A stretch of DNA of 44,811 bases from NCBI GenBank assembly GCA_025355585.1, contig JANXZJ010000196.1:1-44811 (forward strand), in the 5' to 3' direction. A program made the translations under genes and the position numbers. Positions within the stretch are counted from its first letter, which is position 1. Each line of letters begins with the position of its first letter. This stretch comes from Mariniphaga sp. (GTDB lineage: Bacteria; Bacteroidota; Bacteroidia; Bacteroidales; Prolixibacteraceae). Below the pieces are notes generated by a model. That model saw only the letters and a list, made by a program, of their open reading frames with translations. It was not told the origin of the DNA and did no database searches. Shown piece after piece: positions 1-8,250 of the stretch.

Positions 1-132
1 TCATTATTCAATTGGTTGATTGAAAAAACAGACATTCAAAGAGCGTCAAAAGTGCGATCCACAAAAGGGCTGATGGTTTATGTCTTTGGAAGGCTCGCTG
101 CTGCTTTCATCCCACTAATTTTTAACCCTTAA
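1..132 (+). CDS. C-terminal end of an unidentified protein (5' truncated by window edge)
   Basis: Frame 1 is open from the first base to a TAA at 130-132 and gives about 43 residues. The end is hydrophobic (VYVFGRLAAAFIPLIF), so it may be a membrane segment or a buried C-terminal helix. I do not recognise the family. Support for it being real: it ends about 45 bases before a strong symmetrical hairpin with U-tracts on both sides, which is where a gene converging on the minus-strand regulator would be expected to end. The start and most of the gene lie outside the window. Confidence 0.5.
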   Translation, partial: SLFNWLIEKTDIQRASKVRSTKGLMVYVFGRLAAAFIPLIFNP

Positions 133-175
133 TTCGCATTATTAGTAAAATCATATCTTCTTCAGATGCTTTCAG

Positions 176-210
176 ACAAAAAAAGTTCCCGTAGCGGGAA
201 CTTTTTTTGT
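176..210. terminator. Bidirectional intrinsic terminator
   Basis: A perfect stem GTTCCCG/CGGGAAC with a 3-base loop is flanked by seven A on the left and seven T on the right, and the pairing extends through ACA/TGT. It works on either strand and sits between the plus-strand gene ending at 132 and the minus-strand LytTR gene ending at 228. Confidence 0.9.
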
Positions 211-227
211 CTATAACACTAAATATC

Positions 228-974
228 TCACCTGTCAAGCCAATTTTTGAACTCTTGCACCCGTTCGCGTGCAACGATAATATCCGGATCATCTGTACCC
301 TCAATTTTGAGGCGGAGACGGCTGTTACTCCATGCCAGGATATTCGTACAGGCATTAATCGAGACAATATACTTTCGGTTTATTCTGAAATAAGTCTCCG
401 GGTCGAGCATAGGTTCAAGTTGATCAAGTGCGTAATCAATACAAAAGGTTCGTTTGTCGGCAGTAAGAATAAAACTTGCTTTCTGACTGTAAAACACCAT
501 GATTTCTTCTGCCGGAATGCTTTTAATTTTATCGCCAACTTTCACCATAAATCTTGATTTATATGGTTTTGCAGAAGTGGAGCTTGAGATGGATCGTATC
601 TTTTCAAGTACCAACCCAGGTGAAAAGTGTTTAGCCTTTTCGATAGACTGCTTCAACCGCTCTTCTTCAATTGGCTTTAATAAATAGTCAATTCCATTGG
701 TTCTAAAAGCCTCGACTGCATAATGATCGTAGGCTGTGGTGAAAATAATAGGGCAGTGAACAGCCACCTGGTTATATATCTCGAAACTAAGTCCATCAGC
801 CAATTGAATGTCTGAAAAGATCAGGTCCGGCTCCGGATTATTGTGCAGGTATTTCACCCCGTCCCGGACAGATTCGAGTTTGGCAATGACCACCATATCA
901 GGGGCAACTTTTGACAGCAACCGTTCGAGGTGATTGGCTGCCCTGTTTTCGTCTTCAAGGATAATTACTTTCAT
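228..974 (-). CDS. LytTR-family response regulator
   Basis: This is a 248-residue DNA-binding response regulator. An N-terminal receiver domain (about 1-120) has the acidic pair near the start (LEDEN), the phospho-acceptor D55 in FSDIQLADG, a conserved TTAYD stretch and the K of LLKP. A C-terminal LytTR domain (about 145-245) has the typical YFRINRKYIVSI segment. Its ATG overlaps the kinase stop by four bases (ATGA), so the two are translationally coupled and the kinase is very probably its partner. Family knowledge: such pairs (AgrA/LytR, BtsR/YpdB type) bind direct repeats upstream of targets. The likely target is the receptor operon it sits in, but that is inference. Confidence 0.95.
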   Translation of the reverse strand: MKVIILEDENRAANHLERLLSKVAPDMVVIAKLESVRDGVKYLHNNPEPDLIFSDIQLADGLSFEIYNQVAVHCPIIFTTAYDHYAVEAFRTNGIDYLLKPIEEERLKQSIEKAKHFSPGLVLEKIRSISSSTSAKPYKSRFMVKVGDKIKSIPAEEIMVFYSQKASFILTADKRTFCIDYALDQLEPMLDPETYFRINRKYIVSINACTNILAWSNSRLRLKIEGTDDPDIIVARERVQEFKNWLDR

Positions 975-2014
975 TTATCCAGTGATTTAAGAATGGGAAC
1001 CCGCACCAGAAAACTTGCTTCTGTTGGAATGATTTCAATGGGCTTGTCCGAAAAGAATGCAAATTGCTGAATGATATTCTTTAGTCCGGTTTTCTTGGAG
1101 TCATCACCTACATATTTGGGATGTAATGTATTTTCAACCTCCAGATAATCTTTGTCTTTCCGAATAGAAATCCGCAATGGATATACTTCTGAAACTTCGT
1201 TGTGCTTCACCGCATTTTCGATTAAAAGCTGTATTGTCATTGGAACAATAAAATCACCGGAATTTGCCTTCACATCATTTTCAATGATCAGTTTATCTTC
1301 AAAACGGGTTTTTAATAAAAAAGTAAAAGCACCAATAAATTCCAGTTCATCTTTAAGCGGAACAAGTTCTTTGTCGCGGCTATCAAGCACATAGCGGAAC
1401 AAGTCACTCAATTGCTGAATAAACTTTATGGCCATGGCCTGATCCTCGTAAACCAGATCGCTCAGCACATTCAAACTGTTGAAAAGAAAATGAGGATTGA
1501 TCTGATTCCGGAGTGATTCGTACTTGTATGCCATCATTTCAACCTTCAGTTTTTCGGCTTGAATAAACGAGCTTTTCCACGCATGAAAGAACCCAATCGC
1601 GGTAAATATCAGTGAAATAGTGAATGAGATCAATAGGGTGTAAGGTACGGATCTGATGATTGATTCCCATGACTTTGAAGGTAAAATGTTATTCCAGATA
1701 TAATAGTTGAAAAACTGAACCAGGATAAAAGCGCTTATCGAATACCCCAGAAAAACTATTATTTGGATGATTGTCTTTCTTACAGGAGTTTCTATCCACG
1801 ATATCTTTCGGTCAAGATAAACATGAATGAATTGTAAGCCTGTCCATTGGGTGAAACTGATGCTGAATGCCCAGCAAAATCCAATTAGAAAACTGTGCCA
1901 ATCACTCAGACCTCCTGTCATAAAAACAAGTAACAGAAAGATGCTCAATAAAGCATTTACAAGTATGTATTTAAATATTGCTGCTGGTTTAATTCTGGCT
2001 CTGGGAATATACAT
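971..2014 (-). CDS. LytS/YehU-type sensor histidine kinase
   Basis: This is a 347-residue membrane kinase. Four hydrophobic segments fill residues about 14-145. The His_kinase domain follows with the phospho-acceptor H175 in QINPHFLFNSLN, then an HATPase part with LLIENAVKHN (N box) and KKTGLKNI (G box). There is no periplasmic sensor domain of any size, so the signal is probably sensed in or near the membrane or passed from another protein. It is the third gene of a minus-strand unit behind the receptor (2852-5017) and the secreted protein (2137-2778), with a 122-base gap before it, and overlaps the LytTR regulator by 4 bases. Confidence 0.95.
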   Translation of the reverse strand: MYIPRARIKPAAIFKYILVNALLSIFLLLVFMTGGLSDWHSFLIGFCWAFSISFTQWTGLQFIHVYLDRKISWIETPVRKTIIQIIVFLGYSISAFILVQFFNYYIWNNILPSKSWESIIRSVPYTLLISFTISLIFTAIGFFHAWKSSFIQAEKLKVEMMAYKYESLRNQINPHFLFNSLNVLSDLVYEDQAMAIKFIQQLSDLFRYVLDSRDKELVPLKDELEFIGAFTFLLKTRFEDKLIIENDVKANSGDFIVPMTIQLLIENAVKHNEVSEVYPLRISIRKDKDYLEVENTLHPKYVGDDSKKTGLKNIIQQFAFFSDKPIEIIPTEASFLVRVPILKSLDK

Positions 2015-2061
2015 TGATGACTGAATTTACAGTGGTTGTCTAACTCGTAAAATTAAAGATA

Positions 2062-2092
2062 AATCCGGATCCGAAAGAAACTTCTTCCGGAT
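2062..2092 (-). terminator. Hairpin between secreted-protein gene and kinase gene (possible attenuator)
   Basis: ATCCGGA at 2063-2069 pairs with TCCGGAT at 2086-2092, with an AAAGAAACTTCT-like interior. On the minus strand the stem is followed by a moderately T-rich stretch (TTTATCTTTAATTTT). It lies in the 122-base gap before the kinase gene and could reduce read-through from the receptor genes into the regulators. The stem is short, so this is tentative. Confidence 0.3.
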
Positions 2093-2136
2093 CATGGCTT
2101 AAAGGGGTGCTGTCTTCTTTTCCCTTTAACCTTGTA

Positions 2137-2778
2137 TTACTGACATCCTTTCACGATCCCTTCTGCCTGATCTTTTCCCCAGGCTGGATGTATGGATGAT
2201 TTTGGTTTAAAATTGTCCCAATTGGCCAGTAATTCTTTGGCTTGAGGGCAAAATGATTTCGGATCAAGACCCATGTAAGGTGCTGCGCCAATATCTCCCT
2301 GTAATTTAAGCAGCTTTGCCCGGGGATTGGCAGGATCAATCGCCAGTGATTTACCAACTGCTTGTCCTGAAAGTCCGCTGAATTCTTGTCCGCGTTCCAT
2401 CGGATTCACTACAAGTCGACCTATGAAGTAAAACGACTGAAGCGCATATACTTCCGATTCGTTGGGAACCAATTCAATCAATTTTGCAATCGACTTTTCG
2501 GCTACATCAAGGTAACTGTCTTTTTTTGTTGCGTCTGTTGGTTCCAAAAAGCTCATAATAATGTAACAATACGACTGGTAATATACGGGAAGCCACTCGG
2601 CTTTTTCGACATCGGCAATCATTTGAAACTTGTTGCCCAAAGCCTGGAAGTCGGCTGCATTTTTACAAGTTGAAAACTGACCGAGCGTTTCGCCCATCGT
2701 CTGTAGAAATTCCGGTTTCTGCGCCATTGAGACAAGGCTAACAAATAGTACTGCAAGTGATAAGGTGATTTTTTTCAT
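2137..2778 (-). CDS. Secreted helical protein of unknown function in a receptor/kinase operon
   Basis: A 213-residue protein with a clear signal peptide (MKKITLSLAVLFVSLVSMAQ, cleavage after about residue 19). The rest looks all-helical with repeat-like spacing (YLDVAEKSIAKLIELVPNES, then a SLAIDPANPRAKLLKLQ segment), resembling a short TPR-type fold. There are several Cys (C38, others near FCPQAK and the C-terminal GCQ). It lies 73 bases behind the TonB receptor stop and in front of the kinase. I recall similar proteins next to TonB receptor/LytTR clusters in Bacteroidota, but no function. It may be a periplasmic partner of the receptor. Confidence 0.85.
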   Translation of the reverse strand: MKKITLSLAVLFVSLVSMAQKPEFLQTMGETLGQFSTCKNAADFQALGNKFQMIADVEKAEWLPVYYQSYCYIIMSFLEPTDATKKDSYLDVAEKSIAKLIELVPNESEVYALQSFYFIGRLVVNPMERGQEFSGLSGQAVGKSLAIDPANPRAKLLKLQGDIGAAPYMGLDPKSFCPQAKELLANWDNFKPKSSIHPAWGKDQAEGIVKGCQ

Positions 2779-2851
2779 TATAAATTATTTAAAGTTTATT
2801 GTTTAAAATTATTATTTGATATTTGAATTTGCAACACATTAATTTATTATT

Positions 2852-5017
2852 CTACTCGATCTTATCTAGCTGATTGGCATTACCCTTTCGGGTTAGCGTT
2901 ATAAAACAGGCAATCACATAAAATCGGTTGGAACTTGGTTGAATTGCTGCACTTTGATAGGTTCCGTTTACATCAGAAGTACTGGCATACCTACGGCCAA
3001 ATTCATTTTTAAAGCCCATTACATTTGTTACAGCGCCGTAAAGGATGATGTTTTTCCGGTATAGGAAACTCCAGCTCAGATCGAGGCTTCGGTAAGGCAA
3101 CATTCGCTCGCCATTAAAAATGGGAGAGTTTGGATCGTTGTATACGCGTGGTGAAGAGTATTTGAAATTAGCACCAACAAGCGATCGCAAACCATTCAAC
3201 CAGTGTTTATAAACCACTGAGAAATTATGTGTGCTCGCAAAAGTTGGGATGGCTGTTTCAGGAAAGTTCCTGTAATCGCGTTTAGTATCGAGGTATGAAT
3301 ACGAAATCCAGTAATCCCCGTTTTTGATCGTTTTGCTGTCTCTCCAAAATAGGTCAAGCCCTTTTGCGTAACCACTTCCAAGGTTTGTATAACTTGTCGG
3401 CAGGTAAAATTCGCCACCATTTGTCTTCACTAAATTCTTATAATCTTTGTAATATAATTCGATGCGAAGTGTGCGATTATTTACAGACGACTGGTAGCTA
3501 AACGTATAATGATCCGCACGTTCCGGATTAATACGATTTGTATAAAGCAGGTAATCATCCACTGGATTTTGATTGAACCAACCGTAAGCAAGCGAGAATT
3601 GACTGTTTTCAGTCACCTTATAGGCGGTCGAAAGACGCGGAGACAAATTCAGACTTTTCAGGTAATCGGAATATTCAACGCGTGCCCCAATCCGGGTTAC
3701 AAATTTAGAAGATGCATATACCTGCACCTCTGTAAATCCCGCGATTGTGTTATTAGTAAAGTTATTATCATGAGTTTCGGTTGGCATAATGACGTTTTGC
3801 GAATAGGTTTTGGTAAAGAATTCACCCCCAAATTTAAGACTAAACTTTTCGGTGAAAAGATAGTTAATACTATTCTTCAGATGAGCTCCGATAATTCTTT
3901 TTCCAATGGTGGTCTGGTCATAACGGATATCATCATAGTTATTTGTGAAGGAAGCAGCAGAATTCATCGCCAGTTTTTCGCCCAAATGGCCATTCCACGA
4001 GGCATTCATAAAATAATTTTCATTCGCGAGATGATAGTCAAAAGAACTTCCACCCGGTTCAATATTTTCCTGGTTGATCGTGAAAGCATCTTTGTTGAAA
4101 CTTGTATAAAATTTAAACATGCCCGTTTTACCCGTCTTTTGCCTGACACTTAACGCACCAGTTGCCGATTCTGGCGCGTGAATCCAGTTGTAATTTTGAG
4201 CTGTCATACTCATATAGGGTGCTAAATTATTGTAAGTCAGCGAGCCGGTAGCAGCACCATTTTTCCATAATTTAGTTCCTGCCACCTCCGTACCTATTGA
4301 CAGAACCGATAAATCGAGCTGATCTTCAGCCGGCATATCGTTGGTATTGAGCAACAAAACGGACGAAAGTGCCTGGCCATATTCTGCTGAATAACCACCC
4401 GTACTGAAAATCGTCCCCTTAAACATAAACGGATTGAACCTGCCACGTGTTGACAGGTTGGGGGCAGACGAATTATACGGTACATAAACAAGTGAACCGT
4501 CGATATAGGTTTGTGATTCTTCGCTGTCGCCACCTTTTACAAACAACCGGCCCGATTCGCCATTGGTAGTTGTTCCGGGAAGCGATTGCAGTGCACCATA
4601 AACATCGCCTTTAGCGCCGGCAGTGGTCACCATATCCATCGGGGTAATGATGACCGCCTGTTTTTTGTCGCCTGCTTCAAAAGTCCCCGCAGTGATGGTT
4701 ACTGCCGTCAATTGATTAAAAGCTTCTTTCAACTGGACATTTACACGGATGGTATCGCCTTTCAATTCCAGCTTTTGCACAGCCGGCTCATATCCCATGA
4801 ACTCAACACGAAGGTCAAACGTTCCTGTCTTTTTAGTTTTTAATATAAAATGACCGTTTTCGTTGCCCGAAGTTCCGTCGTAAGTACCTATCAAATAAAC
4901 ATTGGCACCGGGTAAGGCTTCACCTTGTTCCTGCGTCACTTTTCCGGTAATAACCGTCTGCGAAAATGCTTGCAGGTTGATCAGGCTAAAGAGGATATAG
5001 AAGTAGATGGGTTTCAT
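2852..5017 (-). CDS. TonB-dependent outer membrane receptor with carboxypeptidase-like regulatory domain
   Basis: 721 residues. A signal peptide (about 1-19, ending LQAFSQ) is followed by a carboxypeptidase-regulatory-like beta domain (about 22-110, with GANVYLIGTYDGTSGNENG), then a plug (about 120-225, with TTAGAKGDVYGALQSLPGTT and GGYSAEYGQALSSVLLL), then a 22-strand-type barrel to the end. No SusD partner follows, so this is not a starch-utilization pair. The closest architecture is that of small-cargo or peptide/metal receptors of Bacteroidota. Substrate cannot be read from the sequence. It is the first gene of the four-gene minus-strand unit with the secreted helical protein and LytS/LytTR, which suggests its expression or signal is tied to that system. 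Confidence 0.93.
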   Translation of the reverse strand: MKPIYFYILFSLINLQAFSQTVITGKVTQEQGEALPGANVYLIGTYDGTSGNENGHFILKTKKTGTFDLRVEFMGYEPAVQKLELKGDTIRVNVQLKEAFNQLTAVTITAGTFEAGDKKQAVIITPMDMVTTAGAKGDVYGALQSLPGTTTNGESGRLFVKGGDSEESQTYIDGSLVYVPYNSSAPNLSTRGRFNPFMFKGTIFSTGGYSAEYGQALSSVLLLNTNDMPAEDQLDLSVLSIGTEVAGTKLWKNGAATGSLTYNNLAPYMSMTAQNYNWIHAPESATGALSVRQKTGKTGMFKFYTSFNKDAFTINQENIEPGGSSFDYHLANENYFMNASWNGHLGEKLAMNSAASFTNNYDDIRYDQTTIGKRIIGAHLKNSINYLFTEKFSLKFGGEFFTKTYSQNVIMPTETHDNNFTNNTIAGFTEVQVYASSKFVTRIGARVEYSDYLKSLNLSPRLSTAYKVTENSQFSLAYGWFNQNPVDDYLLYTNRINPERADHYTFSYQSSVNNRTLRIELYYKDYKNLVKTNGGEFYLPTSYTNLGSGYAKGLDLFWRDSKTIKNGDYWISYSYLDTKRDYRNFPETAIPTFASTHNFSVVYKHWLNGLRSLVGANFKYSSPRVYNDPNSPIFNGERMLPYRSLDLSWSFLYRKNIILYGAVTNVMGFKNEFGRRYASTSDVNGTYQSAAIQPSSNRFYVIACFITLTRKGNANQLDKIE

Positions 5018-5209
5018 TTTGCTGACTTTTCATGTTGTTCGGTATAAAGGTGAAACAAAACTTGTGTGGCTCAAAAAAACAGTTGATGAACTGTTGAATT
5101 TGGATGTTGAAATGCATTAAAACAAGGTACTTTCCAATGAATGGAATTGCAACTTACGTCTACACATTTTAATCAAACAATGATCCTTCAATTTTCACCA
5201 ACAATTAAA

Positions 5210-5217
5210 TATATTTG
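5210..5217 (+). promoter_or_regulatory. Bacteroidota-type -7 promoter box (TAnnTTTG)
   Basis: TATATTTG matches the TAnnTTTG consensus exactly and lies 38 bases before the ATG at 5255, with a T-rich stretch (ATTTTC) about 20 bases upstream in the place of the -33 element. Confidence 0.6.
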
Positions 5218-5254
5218 TATTTTTAAGAAAAAATAATATTAAAAAAAATCAGCC

Positions 5255-5437
5255 ATGAGCAGAATTTCTGAAAGTATGATCGGGGATGAATTCAGTGATC
5301 CTTTGGAATATATGGATCAACCCGGAAGGAAAGCGAATAGAAAATCATCGTTAATGGACAATTATGATGACGAAGATGATGAAGAAGAAGAATACGATGA
5401 TGATGATGAAGAAGAATTTGAGGAGGAAGACGAATAA
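5255..5437 (+). CDS. Small, extremely acidic protein
   Basis: A 60-residue protein. The first 34 residues are mixed (MSRISESMIGDEFSD..., with a basic patch GRKANRKSS). The last 26 are almost only Asp/Glu with a few Tyr/Phe. There is no signal peptide or membrane segment, so it is probably cytoplasmic and disordered. It is a stand-alone transcription unit: consensus promoter box at 5210 and hairpin at 5477. I recall similar short acidic-tailed hypothetical proteins in Bacteroidota but no assigned role. The acidic tail could mimic nucleic acid or bind basic proteins or metal; that is inference. The repetitive GAT/GAA codons leave some doubt, but promoter, start and terminator agree. Confidence 0.75.
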   Translation: MSRISESMIGDEFSDPLEYMDQPGRKANRKSSLMDNYDDEDDEEEEYDDDDEEEFEEEDE

Positions 5438-5476
5438 TGATCATTCCGATTTCATCTGAAAATTATTGGTTTGATG

Positions 5477-5520
5477 ACCGGTTGAAGGTTCATGTATTGA
5501 ATTTTCAACCGGTTAATTTA
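5477..5520 (+). terminator. Intrinsic terminator after the acidic-protein gene
   Basis: ACCGGTTGAA (5477-5486) pairs perfectly with TTCAACCGGT (5504-5513), followed by TAATTTA. The tail is T-poor, but the position 40 bases after the stop codon fits. Confidence 0.65.
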
Positions 5521-5554
5521 TGAGTTTGATCAGCCAATATTTCAATTAAAATAA

Positions 5555-5592
5555 TTCACCCCTCATTACACTTTTCCGGAATGAGGGGTGAA
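5555..5592 (-). terminator. Hairpin terminator on the minus side
   Basis: TTCACCCCTCAT (5555-5566) pairs perfectly with ATGAGGGGTGAA (5581-5592), a 12-base stem. On the minus strand it follows the stop at 5600 and runs into TTATTTTAATT, so it most likely terminates the gene remnant or the operon upstream on that strand. Confidence 0.7.
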
Positions 5593-5599
5593 AAATAGT

Positions 5600-5830
5600 T
5601 TACTTAGCTTTCGGCGGTTTAGGCGTCTGAACTGAGTCATGAACATCGAAATCCCAATCGGCCAAACGTTTGGGGTTTTTCTGGTTAAGTGTTTTAAACA
5701 AATTTTTGCTTGCCTGAACAGTTTCCTTTATTTCAGGAACGCAAAGATCGCGTTCGCGATAATCCTTATCCGCTTGCTTCCTCAATTCTTCAGCCTCGTG
5801 ATGCTTGGCTAGTGTAGGTTTAACCTTTGT
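5600..5830 (-). pseudogene. C-terminal remnant of a Bacteroidota protein of unknown function
   Basis: The minus strand is open from the in-frame TGA at 5833-5831 to the stop at 5600 and gives about 76 residues starting TKVKPTLAKHHEAEELRKQ and ending in a Pro/Lys tail. There is no ATG; only internal TTG (5785) or GTG (5824) could start it. The charged helix followed by NPKRLADWDFDVHDS and a PKPPKAK tail resembles, from memory, the C-terminal end of longer (about 200-residue) conserved hypothetical proteins of Bacteroidota. The N-terminal part is absent, and the sequence directly upstream (5831-6025) is unrelated. I read it as a truncated gene rather than a working small protein. Confidence 0.55.
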
Positions 5831-6025
5831 TCAGATCTTATTTCGGCTGGTTCCGTTGGGTTTTAAAAGCGGCGAAGCTTCACCATCAGACTCATGTTTC
5901 TCTTTCAAATGAGGAGGTAAGTCGGCAAGAAATTGAATGATTTTGACCCAGCTTAGGGGTAAGCCGGAGAGAATTTGATTATTTTGAACTTTGAGAAGGC
6001 GGAGCGGAACTGAAATGATCCGCAC
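5831..6025 (-). other. Probable inserted non-coding or repeat-like segment
   Basis: This stretch is open on the minus strand for 64 codons and ends with a TGA directly in frame with the gene remnant at 5600-5830. Its composition (PLRLLKVQNNQILSGLPLSW, then a polar tail) does not look like a folded protein or a known family, and no ribosome binding site precedes the ATG at 6025. Only one copy exists in the window. It could be an interspersed repeat or the scar of a mobile element that removed the N-terminal part of the neighbouring gene. A genome-wide copy count would settle it. Confidence 0.3.
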
Positions 6026-6062
6026 TGATCTCGAAAGATGATACTTTTTAGAAGCGATTCAA

Positions 6063-6758
6063 TTAATTTTCAACCACCAACCGGTAACCCACATTGTGAA
6101 TGCTTTCAATCTTTACGGCAGAATCAGACCTGAGCAATTTCCGGAGCCTCGAAATAAAAACATCCATGCTACGGCTCGAAAAGAAATGGTCGTTTCCCCA
6201 TACAGCATTGAGGATATCATCGCGCCGCAGCACCTTATTCCGGTGTTCGAGCAGGTAGGAGAGCAATACAGCTTCGCGGTAGGTAAGATCCTGGTGAACA
6301 TCATCCAGCGTCAGCCGCTGGCTTTCAGCTGAAAATGTAAATTTACTGAACTTTATTATCTCATTTTTAGGTTCCTGTCTAACCTGGACTTTGCTCCGTT
6401 TCAGAAAAACTTCGATTTTAAGGACGAGTTCCTCAATGCTGAAAGGCTTTGTAATATAATCATCTCCACCCTGTTGTAATCCGAATATCTTATCTTCGTG
6501 TGTCGACCGGGCTGTCAGAAAAATAATGGGAATTTCCTCGTTAAAGCTCCTGATCTTGCGTGCCAATGTAAAACCATCCATCTTCGGAAGCATCACATCG
6601 AGAATACAGATATCGTAAATATGGGTCGAAATTTTTTCAAGTGCAGCCAATCCATCCTCGCAAAAATCAACCGAATAACCTCTTATCTCCAGATTGTCGC
6701 GCGTTACAAACGACAACGTAAGATCATCCTCGACGTACAGAATTCTTCCCTTGCTCAT
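6063..6758 (-). CDS. OmpR/PhoB-family response regulator
   Basis: 231 residues. A receiver domain (about 5-118) has E10-D11-D12, the phospho-acceptor D54 in CILDVMLPKMDG, the conserved T in FLTARS and K in ITKPF. A winged-helix DNA-binding domain (about 135-229) follows, with LTYREAVLLSYLLEHRNKVL and SRSMDVFISRLRKLL. It overlaps the stop of the kinase gene by 4 bases and is the second gene of the pair. The stress or signal sensed is unknown. Bacteroidota relatives include RprY-type regulators, but the symbol cannot be assigned from sequence alone. Confidence 0.95.
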   Translation of the reverse strand: MSKGRILYVEDDLTLSFVTRDNLEIRGYSVDFCEDGLAALEKISTHIYDICILDVMLPKMDGFTLARKIRSFNEEIPIIFLTARSTHEDKIFGLQQGGDDYITKPFSIEELVLKIEVFLKRSKVQVRQEPKNEIIKFSKFTFSAESQRLTLDDVHQDLTYREAVLLSYLLEHRNKVLRRDDILNAVWGNDHFFSSRSMDVFISRLRKLLRSDSAVKIESIHNVGYRLVVEN

Positions 6759-8032
6759 TTTCTTTTTTTCTTTTCTGGTATTTCAATCACAAAAGTGGTT
6801 CCCTTGCCGGGTTCACTGGTTAAACCAATTGTCCAGTGATGGGCATCACAGATCGTTTTTACATAATACAATCCTAGACCAAATCCCTTCACATCGTGAA
6901 GATTGCCTGTCGGAATCCGGTAAAACTTCTGAAAAATGCGGCGCTGGTATTCGGAATTAATTCCGGGCCCATTGTCGCTGATCCTGATTAAAACCGATTT
7001 CCCGGTATTTTCGGTTTCAATCGTGATAACCGGCTCCTTGCCCGAATATTTCGAAGCATTGTCAAGAAGATTGTGCAGAATATTGGTAAGGTGAAGCACA
7101 TCCGCCTCAATGTCTTCAACTGAATCTGCCAGGTTTGTATTCAGAACGAGCTGCCGGTTTGAATTTGCCTTGCAGTTTTCAGCTACCTTCAAAATCAGCG
7201 AATTCAAACCAACCTGTTCCTTTTTAAGATGAAAACTTTGGCTTTCAATCCGTGCGATCTGAAGCACCTTGTCTACCTGCAGGTTCAGGCGATTGTTCTC
7301 CTGCTTGATCACCGAACCATAGGTATAAAGGCGGCCCGGATCGTTGATAATATTGGGATCCATAATTACATCTGCCGAGATATTGATACTTGAAATGGGG
7401 GTTTTAAACTCGTGGGTCATGTTATTAATGAAGTCCTTTTGCATCTCCGACAACCGTTTCTGCTGGAGGATCACAAAAATGGCATAAACAAAGAAAATAA
7501 TCGCAACGAGAAGCAGTCCCATAAAGAAAAACCAGATCACCATGTCGCCTGTGATCGTATTTCGCAACAATGGAAAGTTAACGCCGAAATAATAGATATA
7601 CTGATCGTATTTCGGAAGATTGGCGGTAAGCACATTGGGTTTGGCATTGCCGCTTTTGGCAATATAATTACCATACTCCATCTTTTCGGTCTGGCAATTG
7701 TAAATCGCATATTCAAAATCGGTCTGAAGATTTAACTTGTCAAATTCAGCTTTCAGGTAAAACTCGAGGATATTGGCATCAATCACGCTGTTAATATCCA
7801 CAACAAAGTAATTGGAAGAAAGCTGACGGATCGGATTAGCGTGCGGAAGAGCCGTCTGGTTATATTTGCTCATCTTTTCGGCAACATTTCGCAGACCAAT
7901 CAATACACTCTGAACGAACTGCTTCTCCTTGATATTCCACGCGTTTTGGAGAAAATAGACTTGTATCGAGATAATCCCGATAATGGCAAAAGCCCCAAGC
8001 AAAACGACGAACCGGATCTGTTTCTGACGCAT
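6755..8032 (-). CDS. Sensor histidine kinase (RprX-like architecture)
   Basis: 425 residues from the ATG at 8032. An upstream ATG at 8065 would add 11 residues with no better signal, and the chosen start gives a clean MRQKQIRFVV membrane start. TM1 is about 8-28, an extracytoplasmic domain about 30-164, TM2 about 165-190. The dimerization helix carries H207 in NMTHEFKTPISS, and the ATPase domain has the N box (LLDNASKY), G1 (ISDNGPGI) and G2 (GFGLGLYYVK). No clear HAMP domain separates TM2 from the DHp helix. The gene precedes and overlaps its regulator. It is transcribed divergently from the DUF1573 gene at 8251. Confidence 0.93.
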   Translation of the reverse strand: MRQKQIRFVVLLGAFAIIGIISIQVYFLQNAWNIKEKQFVQSVLIGLRNVAEKMSKYNQTALPHANPIRQLSSNYFVVDINSVIDANILEFYLKAEFDKLNLQTDFEYAIYNCQTEKMEYGNYIAKSGNAKPNVLTANLPKYDQYIYYFGVNFPLLRNTITGDMVIWFFFMGLLLVAIIFFVYAIFVILQQKRLSEMQKDFINNMTHEFKTPISSINISADVIMDPNIINDPGRLYTYGSVIKQENNRLNLQVDKVLQIARIESQSFHLKKEQVGLNSLILKVAENCKANSNRQLVLNTNLADSVEDIEADVLHLTNILHNLLDNASKYSGKEPVITIETENTGKSVLIRISDNGPGINSEYQRRIFQKFYRIPTGNLHDVKGFGLGLYYVKTICDAHHWTIGLTSEPGKGTTFVIEIPEKKKRK

Positions 8033-8213
8033 TATAAATTCTGAAAGAGTAAGATTGAAAATCAAATAACAGGATTGGTTTTCCTGGTATTAACACCCGA
8101 TAAAGTTAAGAAAATTAAGAAATTGCTTCCGCTATTTGTGGTTCGTTTACATACTTTTACATTTCATTAGGTTTATTTTACATTTAATTGTTCCAATTAA
8201 ACAGGAAATACCT

Positions 8214-8221
8214 CATATTTG
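8214..8221 (+). promoter_or_regulatory. Possible -7 promoter box for the DUF1573 gene
   Basis: CATATTTG matches the TAnnTTTG consensus at all but the first base, 29 bases before the ATG at 8251. An upstream TTG in TTAATTGTTCC lies about 25 bases before it. The match is imperfect. Confidence 0.4.
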
Positions 8222-8250
8222 CATTGTTTAATAATCAAAATAGTAAAAAG

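Noticed and set aside
5831..5833. Selenocysteine recoding of the in-frame TGA
   Set aside because: No SECIS-like hairpin was recognised downstream and the upstream half does not look like a protein, so a truncated gene is simpler.
8188..8250. Upstream extension of the DUF1573 gene
   Set aside because: Would place 21 polar residues before a clean signal peptide and overlap the likely promoter box.
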